Shown here: positions 32,054-42,946 of the stretch, one piece after another
Layout of the letters: every line of letters starts with the position of its first letter
Position numbering within the stretch: the first letter of the stretch is position 1
Assembly: GCA_015680685.1 (NCBI GenBank)
Contig: MNCI01009267.1
Span: forward strand, 92,714-156,713
Source of the DNA: Gnetum montanum
Taxonomy: Eukaryota > Streptophyta > Gnetopsida > Gnetales > Gnetaceae
Length of the DNA: 64,000 nucleotides
Direction of reading: 5' to 3'
Notes under the pieces: model-generated
What the model was told of the DNA's origin: nothing
Databases searched by the model: none
What the model saw: the letters and a program-made list of their open reading frames with translations, nothing else
Translations under genes and position numbers: made by a program

Positions 32054-33553
32054 TATACTATCCAAAATCGTCAATCTCCGGCTAGAATGAAACAGAAACC
32101 AGGAGATCCCCAGACAAGCACAGAAGAATCCTACCTTCGCTTGAGGGCATGTTGGAATTAACAAAGGCAGAGTACCTTGAATGGTCTGCACACGGATCAG
32201 ACAAGGATTTTCCCAAACATACACTGTTATAATGTCAAACGGAGCGTAAACGTACAGGAACGTAAACAGTAAGCATACAATAATGAATGAAAAACTATAA
32301 CAAATCTTAGGAAAAGAAATGCGGCCATATTATTGTGAAACTGAAAGTTACAATGCACTGGTCTAACGCAGTTGTGAATCTAACACAAGGCGGACAATGA
32401 GCCCTAGTGGATGCAAAGGGATGATGACGTGCTCGTTTAAACTACAAGCACAACATGATGGTTGTATGCTCAGCATGTAGGGTTGAGGTCCACCGTACAG
32501 GGTTTTGTGCTCTAGTTTCTCAGTGTCTCTGGTTCCTTTTTTTTCCTTTGGTTTGCCCCAAAATTACCAACCTCGATCTACTAAAAAACTGGGGTTTTTA
32601 TACAAGTTTAGACATTAGAATCAGATCTAAGAGGAGATGATTAGTTGTGGAGTGCTGGACTCTTGGGTCGGGTGACATGTGGCATGTTGACCAAGTGCAA
32701 AAGAATGAAATTTTACAAGTGTACAACATGCTGCATGCCGGCGTATACTGCTGTACGCCAGCGTATACATGCTGGGCATGTGAACTTGGTGAATAGACTT
32801 GACTAAAACAAAAGAATTCATTCGGCCCTTAGATTTGAATTTGGATGTCACGAGAATGCTGCCTATGGATGTTCAGCTTGGTTGGCCTTGATCTGACATG
32901 GTTCTGGAGAGCTTTGATTGATATACGTTGTGCTACACACTGGGCATACACATTATACCTGCTCGTCATATATGCTGAGTACACGCCGTTAGTGCACTTT
33001 GGGCGTATACGCTGGGCGTACATGCTACTCATACATGCTAGGCATGCAGGATGTACACGCTCAGTGTATAAACTCCAAAGTGCATAATGTTGAGCCCATA
33101 ATTTGACTTTCTAGAGCCCTTGATGGTGCCTGATAATTACTCTATTCCTGTGAGTTGATTCCTTGTACAAAATCTTGCTCTAAAGTGTTGTTTCCATGCT
33201 TTCTTTGGGATTTCATGCTAGGCATGCACATTAGTTATACATGCTGAGCATACATGTGAGGCGTGTACGCTGGGCGTATACACTGGGCATGTATGTTGGG
33301 CATATACGCTGGGCGTGTACACTAGATACTGCATACTTAGTGAGAACCAAGTATCTTGAGCTTCGAAGTTGCCATGTTTGATGCCAGATGTCACCTTGGT
33401 CATTTGCGGGTCACAGAGAATCATTTCTTGTTGAGTTTGACTCTGCTTGAAGCTGTCTGTGGGGCCCTCAAGCTTTAGTCATGCTGGGAAGCATCATGGC
33501 TTAGCTCAACTCTTGCTAGAGAAATACTAAGCTCAGAATTTTGTGGCATTTTA
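32054..33553 (-). repeat. 5' LTR of element T
   Basis: 1500 bases, collinear with 16599-18112. Termini have decayed by transitions: the minus strand starts TAAAATGCC (for TGAAACGCC) and ends GGATAGTATA (for GGACAGTACA). TATA-like TATAAAAACC lies near 32600. The GTACC duplication follows at 33554-33558. Confidence 0.9.
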
Positions 33554-33558
33554 GTACC

Positions 33559-34980
33559 GATCCTTAGAACTGGAATCCATTAGATGGTGGAGTACGATGT
33601 TAGAATTGTTTAATGATAAATACCAAATGTACTCTAGAGTGTCTAACTTGTGTAAAAAGATCCAAGGATGGAAGCAAGGTAATCACAAACACTTGGATGC
33701 TACCATGAGCCAATATTATGCACTGCTACACTATTTCTTGGGCCATGGCTATGCACAACGAGATCAAATACACCATCTCGTAGATGGGCTAAGACATGAA
33801 ACCAAGAGAACCCTTGGAACATATGCCCAAGGTAGATTATCTGAACTTAGGTCCCATGAAGTTCATAGATTGTTGAAGCAAGTAGTTAAGGAAGAATAAG
33901 AGCTACGGAAAAGAGAAGCATGGAAGAGTATAACCGCGATCCTTCCCTTCGAAAGAAGGGAGTAAGATTCTGTGAGGAAGAGGATGAGTCACCACTCAAA
34001 GAGTTGGTTAATAGAAAAACCTTTTCACTTCAAAAGTTGACAACTGAAGTATCAACTAAGGTAGATCAAATGTGGGACTCCTTAGACAACAGATTCGAAA
34101 CCGTTCTTAAAATTGTAGAGGAGTCTAAGGAGCAAAGTAGTGACCATGATAAGAAAAAGAGAAGAGATTCAGACCATGCACATAGCAAGGGTAAGGGAAA
34201 AATGACTATCATCGATGAAGTTGTGGACTTTGATACAGAAAATGATAGTGGATGTGAGATCTACCAATATGACCATCCTAAGGAATGTTGCCCAATAATC
34301 TCACATCTACAAGAGTTTGGGGTGTATGCACTCAACCCAAGACTTAACAAATGGCAAGAACCCCGAAGGTTACTTTATCCTCAAGGTAACCCAAGGCAGT
34401 TCCACCAACCCTTAACATATTCAGTAAGTGGAACTCTACCATAACCTATTGAGCAACACCAGTAATGGCAATACCCACAGTCATGGGGGATGCCACCACC
34501 TAGGCAAAAATACCCTTACCGGCAACTAGATCCATATGGCTATTACATGTAGCATCTAGTTTCTCCAAGTGACTCTATCAATCACATGACCCCACAATGG
34601 CACTACCAAGTTTGAGAGTATTTTAAGACTCCCTCTCCTGGAAGAGATACTCCACATGCATACCATCCTCTGAATCCATCCGCATCTCTTACTTTGATAG
34701 TTCCACTTCCACCCGCTCCAACGATGTAAAGGGAATGCCCCACTCAACCACAACAACGTAATGCTACAAGAGTTGTAAACCTTTAACCCACTACTGGTTC
34801 TAACAATCGTACAAGGAGAAGATCCTTCTTTAGAACCAACAGTCCAAAGAAGCTCTCACAACCACAAGAGGTTGAGTCCATGACCACTCCTCCATCAAGT
34901 AAGGCTTTTGAGCTCCCTTCAAACCAACAACAGAGCTCAACACATACGGTTATGTTAACACATACCATCACTGACTAGAT
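33559..34980 (+). pseudogene. Gag of element D, C-terminal half
   Basis: Resumes the capsid-like domain exactly after T: LELESIRWWSTMLELFNDKYQ-type sequence, IQGWKQGNHKHLD and LVDGLRHETKRTLGTYAQG (33597-33899). After one stop, EEYNRDPSLRKKGVRFCEEEDE and a Lys-rich stretch follow (33920-34444). A C-x-x-Y-D-H-P-K-E-C-C cluster near 34255-34290 may be a remnant zinc-binding site. Then comes a Pro/Gln-rich C-terminus with stops. Confidence 0.75.
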
Positions 34981-35500
34981 AAAGGTGGGCCACCTTCCCA
35001 GGAAACTCTCTAACCCTGTAAGTTCCTTAATCTACCTCCAAGTCGCTAGGAATGAACCACGTAAGGCTCTTCTCTACTTAGGTTCTAGAGTCAATTTAAT
35101 ATCATGAGAGATGTATAAAGCCTGTAACCTACCTCAGCTAAAGAAGAGTAATATTCAACTAGATTTGGTTGACTAGTCCATCATTGTCCCTTTGGAACTT
35201 GTGGAGGACATTGTTATCACTGTGTATGGTTGGTCATACCTAGTTGATTTCCTAGTGATAGAAGTCAACAATAATAAAGGGGATTTCCCAATCATAATGG
35301 GGAGGGCATGGCTAAGTACCATAAATGCGTGCCTAGGAATCCACGATCTTTCCTTGGAAATATCTAAGGAAAACATTTATGGAAAGATCAAGAAGAAGAA
35401 AGTTCCATGCATCACATACAGTGATACAGAGGGTAATGACATGGAGGAATGCTCAGCATCTCCTGTATGCAACTAGTGTGCCCAAGAAACTTAGATACAA
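34981..35500 (+). pseudogene. Aspartic protease of element D
   Basis: The frame carries ARNEPRKALLYLGSRVNLIS: the active-site aspartate is replaced by tyrosine (YLGS for DSGS). Next come VYGWSYLVDFLVIEVNNNKG, FPIIMGRAWLSTINACLG and LSLEISKENIYGK. It then passes into the same post-protease tail and the same jump into the 3' region as element B (35680-35770). Catalytically dead if read correctly. Confidence 0.68.
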
Positions 35501-37624
35501 AGGTGCTTGTATGTAGTAACCACACAACAAGAGAACACCTAGTGGTTGATAGTTAATCAAGAGAGAAACCCACCAATATACATGGAACTAATTGGGGAAC
35601 AACTTGCAACCACAATGAAAGTATAGATACATTGGAATATGAGTGTCACCAACTTCCAACCCTTAATATAAAAACATCAATTGGGAGAATTTGGACACTT
35701 CTAAAAAATTCAAATAAGCACTCATTATTTTAGATCTCTCCCTTTCAATTCAGTCATGGGGGAGATGGCCATCTATGCTGATCATTTGAGGCCCTCGGTT
35801 CTTTTTAAGTGTTTGTTTTACACATTTTTATTTCACAAATTTCTTTAACGTTTCTTGTTTTTTTTACAACATCGTTCATACTTTTTTGTTTATTTTTATA
35901 TGTGTGTTTTATCCATTTTGCTAGGCTTGTCACCTAATAAGTGCTCTTAATGATGGTATGAACTATTTTCTATTGATTGCTAATGTTTGGTTTTTACTAA
36001 GGTATGGTTCTTTTGATATAGCAAGTAATGAGTGCACATCATCCATGCATCCATAAATTTCTATGATTTCTCTTGGCTTGGAACTGTACAATCACCTTTC
36101 TCAATAATAAGAACTATCAAGGAATCGGTGATTCGGTCTTTCTCAAACTAAGGAAGGACTCAAGGATTGAAAAGGGTGTGACTTCAAGGGAACTTGATGT
36201 GCTTGTGCTAGCCATTCTCTTGGGTGCTTGGATGTTTTCTTCTTAAGTTTTCTTACCATTTTGATGATTGCCATATTATTGGAAAGTTGAGTAAATAAAA
36301 ATAATAAGTCTTTGCATGGTGTGGTTCTCATGCAAAAACACAAAAAAAAAAATAGTGAGAATTCAAACCACACCCCTTAGAAGAAATAATCATTTGGGCT
36401 ATAAGCACTAGTTATGGAACTAAAATAAACATGTTTCATCTAACTAAGGCCCTTCTTGCTTCCTATTCTCTCCTCCTTTGTTTCATCAGAATGGTGATGG
36501 CTTTTGGGTGAAAGCATTCTTGTTACTTCAAGTGGATGAATTGGCCGAATGCATTAATGCGAAGTCACTAGATGTGATTTGCTTGAGGCCAGATTTGGAA
36601 TGGGATCTAATAAGTCACATTAATCATTAAATACATAAGCAGTTGTACACCACCTTGTTCTTGAGATTCCATTCCACTCTCTTTTTTCCATCCTTCTTTC
36701 CACATTTATCACCTCATTACTGGTTGTATCAGTAGTCCATATCTTGGTGGATGCATTGTTTTCTTTTTCGTAAATTCTTGTGGTTAAGACTTTAACTCTT
36801 ATTTCCAAATGACATTCCCAAAGCCTATGGACTCTTTGAATGTGGGTTTGTCAGGGCATTAAGGGCATGAGCCTGCTTTAGTGAGGACTCACTGGCATTC
36901 CTATTTGGTGCACCAGTTAAATTCTTTCCCTTAACTTTTTTGCAATCAATTCTATCTTGTTCATTTCCATCTTGACATCCAGTTCATGGACGTTACAGTT
37001 GTCTCTTTTTCTTAATCCTTCTTATTCCTTATCTTTTTCCATTCTATCACTACTAGAGGTTCGCAATTAGTCATGGGGGTCCTAGTCTAATTTTTTTTTA
37101 TTTTCTCCTAGCCCCTACACCTTGGGTAGTCATCATTAGTATATCTCTATAATCTGCAATAAGCCATACCACAACTCAACCAATGGACCTTTCACTAAAG
37201 TAAGGTATCGACTACATTGTGATTCATTTACCCTTTCTAATACAAAACTATGTTGTGTGTGCAGATGACAATCATACAACCATGGATTGGACCTAGAGGG
37301 AACACTTGAAATGGATCAGTGCTGAAGAAGTTATGCAAGGAACAAGAATGATGGCGCGCTTACGGATGGAAAACAAAAGGTGTAATCTTGGCATTGGTAC
37401 CAGTAGATTTCTTCTCTCTTCTCTCTTCTCTCTTAGCTGCCAAATAATGTCTGATGTCAAATGTATAAAGTGTTCACTCTTATTGTCATGAACACCAGTT
37501 TTTTCATGTTCTGTAATGATGATCTATTCACATGTCATCCCATTCACCATTAGTTCCATTCAAGTCAATAATCCCATACCTTCCCAATATTTTCTAAGGA
37601 ACTCCAGGATGAGTTTTTATTTAG
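35501..37624 (+). other. Non-coding 3' region of element D
   Basis: About 2.1 kb homologous to 8107-9922 and 46370-48289. It keeps the same conserved short frames: sense MDWT...VMQGTRMM...MENKR near 37283-37400; antisense frames 36808-36620 (TTDTTSNEV) and 36373-36143 (KKKTSKHPREW). It contains internal TCATGGGGGAGA (35754) and TCATGGGGG (37071) sequences resembling additional plus-strand primers. No long ORF. Confidence 0.45.
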
Positions 37625-37635
37625 TCATGGGGGTA
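37625..37635 (+). other. Plus-strand primer (polypurine tract) of element D
   Basis: TCATGGGGGTA immediately precedes the 3' LTR. Confidence 0.75.
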
Positions 37636-38439
37636 TAATGGGATGCGATATCGCATGCGTCGTAATATCACATCCTTCCCTACGATATTGCATACGTGAT
37701 ATTGCAGCCCACTACCAGTTCTATAAATAAGAGATAGCTCTCCCTTGTTTTTCCATCTAGATCTAGACCTTAGCCAAACTCTTTCCATTTTTCCATTCCA
37801 GAGTTAGAATAATTTCCATGTGCCTGCAGTAGGTTTCCCAAAGTGAATGGATCTTTATTCAAGTAATTCTATACGTGAGCACATAGTTGTGTACGACAAT
37901 AAAGATGAACTTTTGGATAAACCTTGTAGTACATGGACTAAGCTAAATAGGACTTTAATTATTATTAATTTTTTAAATGCTTTCTTAAGGATTTAATCTC
38001 TCTCAACCCTCAACTCTCACAGTTAAGTGCATTCAGTACGACTGCTTTGAGCACATGTGTTACACTTGGTAATCCCAGTAATGAATAGAATTTGGTAATC
38101 CCAGTAGCATTGCATTAGTTCAGGGTGTGAAATAGCAAGTGGGAATGGACTGATGCAAGGATAATTAAGGCTTAGTTAGTTAAAGTTAGGTACTTAGTCT
38201 CTTCACCCTTCTCCCTCTTAGCATAGGCGATAAAACATAAAAGATATAAAAATCAAATGCCTCAAGCTTACTTAACCATACAATCATGAAAAATACAAGT
38301 GATCTTGGGAGGACAATGATTGATTAACCTTAGGTGTTCCATAAGGAATGTAGGCACTTAGTCTGTGGAGTTCAACTAGATTTCACGTGTAACACTCGTA
38401 TTTGTATGGTTGAGTGTAGGGACACCTTGCCACTCATCA
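37636..38439 (+). repeat. 3' LTR of element D
   Basis: 804 bases, homologous to 14487-15306. It starts TAATGGGATGCG (terminal TG decayed to TA) and ends CACTCATCA. GATATC-type palindromes lie at 37643-37706, TATA element at 37721-37731, and the inverted repeat ATCTTTATT (37851) / AATAAAGAT (37898). Confidence 0.9.
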
Positions 38440-40302
38440 CGTTGGGACTAGAACAAGAAGAAGATCAAATGGCTGGACCAACTACAACTCAACTTGTAGG
38501 ACCCAGCCAACTTCCATGTATAGGACCAACCAATAATAGGAAGCATGTTTTAACACGGACTAGGATCCAGCACCGTTACCACAAGATTATAGACCGTCGA
38601 TGAGCCATCTCAGGGCCATGGCTGAGACGGTCAGTTGGGGAAGTCATGATGATGCAAATCTCTTTCGCATCATTTATGATGCAATACAGCCCATAGTTTC
38701 TTTGGATCATGCAAGGGGTGAAGTATCTATTCATACAGGAGGAGCAGAAAGTACTTGGTCACAACAGATCTCAAGAAACGTGGCATCTTTCCAAGTGCAA
38801 TTAGAAACTAGTAAAGGGGCCACTGTGGTGGTCATACAACACTAGGATGTCATAGGAGCTACAGAAATGGTTGCAAAACATATTAAAGAATTATTAAATG
38901 TACTTTTTGTGCCACTGGTAGATCTCATAGGAGCACGGGATGCTTAAACTTCGATCGGAACCTCAATGACTCCTGCGGAACATGAGGATGCGTTTGATTG
39001 ATTGCTACAACTAGGAAAAATAATGATGTCTCTATTTGACATTCCTCAAGATGTTATAGAAATTCAATCATATCTTATTTTCACTAAGGGGAAGCTGGTC
39101 TTAATAGAAGTGAGGACTGAGCATGTTGAAGTGAAGGTGTAGAAATTACAAGAGCAACTCGTGGCTCTACAAGCAACACAATAAGGCCCTTTGCATTTTT
39201 TCCCATAGACCAGCTAGACAATTTCAAAACTAAGAAACTAACCAAACTACTAACGGAGAATAAGAAGGTGGCTGAAGAAAAAGAGAACACTGTTTGGGAT
39301 GCCTCTATAGCATAGGTGCAAACTCATGCACATATCAAGGCACTGAAGGCCTTATAGGAGGAAAACAAGAAGCTTGTTGCTGACAACCTTCGGTTGACCA
39401 CTGTGGAGAAGCAAAAGAATGTTCTTAAAGAACATTTTCATCAGTTACGAGAACAATTCATCCAGGTCAACCAAGAGATGACCTATTTAGCCAGGGAGAA
39501 TCAAACTCTCTTAATGGAGGAGGTACACGCCATTCGTCAAAAGATAGCTATCAAAATAAGCACGTGGAAAAATGAGGGTAAGAGGCATGACAAGCTAAAG
39601 AAGCACTTCCGAGACCAGGTGGGGATGTACAAATAGATCCTTGAGAAGGAGATCCATATGGCCAAGGCCCACATCAACACTATTAGTACTCAACACACTG
39701 ACTGGTGGGCCATATTGGACAGATATGCATTTGCCCACCAGGAGGAAGTTAAGAACCAAGACTTGCAGATCGAAGATCTTACAGAATACATAGATTTGGC
39801 AAACTTGTGGTATGCCAACCTTGCCATGTTAATAGCAGGGTGCCCAAGAATAGAGCTTGAGCAATAGGTAGCTACCACCCACATCAAATATGAAACAAAA
39901 TTTGCAAAACAGAAGAAGATATTGCAAAAAATGGAGACTGCAAATTCTGAACTTGAGGTGGTGAAAGCAAGCTACCAAGGACAAAAAGGTATCACAATAG
40001 ATTTGGCTCAATGGGTTGCTAATTTTCAAGAACACAGAGATAAAGCTAGAGCCTATGAGGAGGAACGATGGGTATTTGCGGCTTGGTATGTTAAGGCAAA
40101 TCAAATGTTTCCACAACTACCCTACCCATGGAAAGTACCAACTCCATCAGACATCAAAACACTAGCATGGATAGCACAGGATCCCCAAACTGAAGAGGAG
40201 AAACTCCAAGCCATACTTCAAATCCACTCAAGACCTGGAGCACAAGACAAAGGGAAAGCACCTATGGAGGAGCCACCGCCACCAATAACTACACGAGTGT
40301 AA
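38440..40302 (+). pseudogene. Coiled-coil element ORF, C-terminal part
   Basis: Resumes the element 0 frame after D. It begins GLEQEEDQMAGPTTTQL, then a globular block (RIIYDAIQPIVSLDHA, EHEDAFD), then a coiled coil from about 39100 to 39900 rich in Glu, Lys, Gln and Leu (for example HQLREQFIQVNQEM, KLKKHFRDQVGMYK, QIEDLTEYIDLANLW). It ends with WVFAAWYVKANQMFPQLPYPW, TLAWIAQDPQTEEEKLQAIL and DKGKAPMEEPPPP before TAA at 40300-40302. About six stops or shifts. No retroviral domain. The C-terminal lines recur in copies 2, F, G and H, showing one protein family. Function unknown; a structural, gag-like role is only a guess. Confidence 0.65.
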
Positions 40303-40477
40303 CCAATTTTGTAGCTGTAGCACATTCTTTATGTTGTGTCTCAATCTTTTCTTTATTCCACATTGCAGCATAAACCCATTTTCACCATCCAATAATCTTG
40401 TACCTATCCACTATGTAATCAATGGATCTTATTCTCACTGTAACTCAAGGACGATTTTTCACTTAGTCATGGGGGTA

Positions 40478-41270
40478 TGATGAGTAGTAATTTTGTTCAC
40501 CATGATATCGCATCAGTCGTGATATTGTGTACTCGATATCGCAGCCTGTCTCCTCATCTATAAATAAGAGGTAGGCAGTTCTGATAAGGAAGTCAGTTTT
40601 TAGAATTAGTTTTGATTTTAGTTTTCATTTTTCCTCTCAACCCTTTTCCTCCTAGTGTATGCCTACAGTGTGGTGATTATAATTATATGACATCCTTATT
40701 CAAGTGTGACGTACTTGGACACGCACATGACTGAAAATAAAGATCGAGATTACTTCATCATTGTAGCATTCACTGGCTTAATTATTTAATTAATTGTTAT
40801 TTATTTCTTTCTTAGTTAATCTCTTCTCACCCTAAATTCCTGTTAAATGCAGAATGAGTATGACTTGTTCATGAGCATTTAAGTGTAACTACTTGGTAAC
40901 CCAGTAGCGTACCTAGGATCTACACTTGGTAATCCCAGTGGTAGTCATGCATGAAGTCTAAGATGTGTACGGATGCTCATCACACTTAGGCTAGCTTAGA
41001 TTCTCTCTCACCATTTCTTTCTTAGCTTAGTTAATATTATCTTCCATTTTCTTTAGGAGTACCATTAACATAGAAACACATCATACACCTCACTCTAGAC
41101 TAAACCATATGTGACAAAGTTAACACTAGTCTAGATGGGAAAACAACAAACTGTGACCTAAGGATAACTATCTAGATATCACAACTAGTTCATCTGCAGA
41201 GTTCAACTATATCATGCATGAAATGCTCATATTCATATGGTTGGGTGTAGGGGTACCTCACCACTCATTA
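40478..41270 (+). repeat. 3' LTR of element 0 (subfamily II)
   Basis: 793 bases, from TGATGAGTAGTAA to CCACTCATTA (final CA decayed to TA), preceded by TCATGGGGGTA. GATATC palindromes at about 40500-40545, then CTATAAATAAGAGG. Subfamily II differs from the B/D/E LTRs in the middle, with TGCAGAATGAGTA and GTAACCCAGTAGC blocks. Mid-ORF coiled-coil sequence follows directly, with no primer site. Confidence 0.85.
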
Positions 41271-42833
41271 GAGGGGAATCACATTGGTCACAACAGATTT
41301 CTGGGAATGCTGCATCTTTTCAACTACAATTAAAAACTAGTGAAGGTGCCATAGTAGTGGTCATGCAATACCAAGATGTAGTTGGAGTAGTAGAAGTGGT
41401 CACAGACCACATCAAAGAGTCATTTAATTTCCTTGTTGCACCACCAACAGACATCACAGGAGCATGCGATGCTCAAGTTCTAGTTGGTCCCTCAATGACT
41501 CCTTCGGAACATGAGGATGCTTTTGACCGATTGCTGCAAATAGGACAAGTAATGATGTCCTATTTTGACATTTCCCAAGATGTCATAGCAACACAATTAG
41601 ACCTTATTTCCATGAAGGAAAAGCTATCTTATGTCTGAGATTAGGGCTAAACACGTAAAATATGAGTTGAGAAGACTTAAGGAGAAGTTCGTTGCCCTAT
41701 AAGTCACATAGTGGGATCCATTCCAACATATCCTAACTAACCAGCTAGAGTTATTTAGGATAAAGCAACTAAACAAATTATTAGAGAATAATAAAAGAGT
41801 GGTAATGGAAAAAGATAAGGTTGATTGGGATGCTTCGAAAGCACAAGCCCAAACATATGCACATACAAAAGCATTCAAGGCCTTACAAGAAGAAAATAAA
41901 CTCCTTGCTACCAAGAATCTTCAATTGACATCAATTGAAAAACAAAATAATGTTTTCGGGGAAAATTTTTAGCAAATTCAAGAATAATTATTAAGGGTTA
42001 ACTAGGAAATGAATTGATTATCCAAAGAGAATAGAATCCTCTTAATGGAGGAGGTATGCACCATCCTTCATAAGACATCCATTGAAATAAGTGCATGGAA
42101 AAATGAAACTAAGCAACATGAAAAATTGAAGGAACATTTTTGGGACTAGGTGGGGATGTACAGGTAGATCATTGAAAAAGAAATCCATATGGCTAAGATC
42201 CATATCAATGCTCTCAGTTCTGAAAACACTAACTAGTGAGCCATATTGGACACTTATTGCTTTGCCCACCAAGAAAAATTAAAGAGCCAAGAACTGCAAA
42301 TCAAGGTTCTCACTAAATACATGGAGTTAGCAAACCTACTGTATGCCAACTTGGCCATGTTAGAAATAGGACATCGAAGGAGAAGGTTGGAAAAGTAGGT
42401 AGTTTCCACCTACGCCAAATATGAAACAGAATTTGTTGAACACAAAAGGGCACTACAGAAATTAGAGGTAGAAAACTTTGAGTTGGATGTGGTGAAAGCT
42501 AGCTACTAAGATTAAAAATATGTTACAACATATTTTTCTCAATATCTCATGGATTATCAAGAATGTAGACATAAATCTAGAGCCTACAAGGAGGAATGAT
42601 GGCTATTTACGGCCTGGTATGTCAAATCCAATCAGATGATTTTGCAACTATCGTGTCCATGGGAGGTGCCAACTCCATCAAATATTGGAACATCAGCATG
42701 GATGGCACATGATACCTGCACAGAGGAATAAAATCTTGAGTCACTTCTTCAGCGGTATCCATTTCCAAAGCTTGGAGCACAAGTTAAGGGGAAGAAGCCC
42801 ATGGAGGAGCCACCAACACTAGGGACCACATGA
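41271..42833 (+). pseudogene. Coiled-coil ORF, copy 2, decayed
   Basis: Starts mid-protein at SHWSQQISGNAASFQLQLKTS and stays open to 41638, including EHEDAFDRLLQIGQVMMSYFDI. It then continues through about ten stops as a coiled coil (about 41640-42430) to the C-terminal lines around AWMAHDTCTEE and KKPMEEPPT, ending near TGA 42831-42833. Clearly the same family as 38440-40302 but more decayed. Confidence 0.6.
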
Positions 42834-42946
42834 AATAATCCATAGGAAGTCCATAATCCCATACCTATACACTTTGTAATCAAATGAACTTGTTCTCATT
42901 TTGTTTTTTTAACTCAAGGACAATTTGTTATTTAGTCGTGGGGGTA

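Larger units (their letters stand above)
16599..33553 (-). mobile_element. Element T: 17 kb Tat/Ogre-like Ty3/gypsy retrotransposon with an antisense gene in its protease-RT spacer
   Basis: Minus strand order: 5' LTR 33553-32054, repeat-rich leader, truncated gag, gag zinc-finger region, proline-rich spacer, protease (about 29781-29551), a 5.9 kb spacer, RT, RNase H, a second archaeal-type RNase H, integrase (to about 19640), a 1.5 kb repeat-containing 3' region, polypurine tract 18125-18113 and 3' LTR 18112-16599. The exact GTACC duplication proves insertion into D. The dual RNase H and the large size place it in the Tat lineage, Ogre-like. The spacer carries a plus-strand, intron-containing gene. 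Confidence 0.88.
14487..38439 (+). mobile_element. Element D: gag-protease-only Athila-like LTR retrotransposon, split by element T
   Basis: Plus strand: 5' LTR 14487-15306, primer site 15308-15325, gag 15453-16593, interruption by T (16599-33553), gag and protease resuming 33559-35476, 3' region to 37624, plus-strand primer 37625-37635, 3' LTR 37636-38439. Flanks are CATTG (14482-14486) and CGTTG (38440-38444), a duplication with one transition. Without T it is about 7 kb and collinear with B, including the same loss of RT-RNase H-integrase. Confidence 0.87.
6430..41270 (+). mobile_element. Element 0: non-autonomous LTR element with coiled-coil ORF, host of nested insertions B and D
   Basis: Three separated pieces (6629-7281, 14205-14486, 38440-40302) read as successive parts of one decayed ORF. 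The gaps are explained exactly by elements B and D with target duplications. The ORF is followed by a plus-strand primer (TCATGGGGGTA, 40467-40477) and an LTR (40478-41270). No RT, integrase or protease is present. Its own 5' LTR is not found; only a leader of about 200 bases precedes the ORF. Without the insertions the unit would be about 3.9 kb. The left boundary is approximate. Confidence 0.7.
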
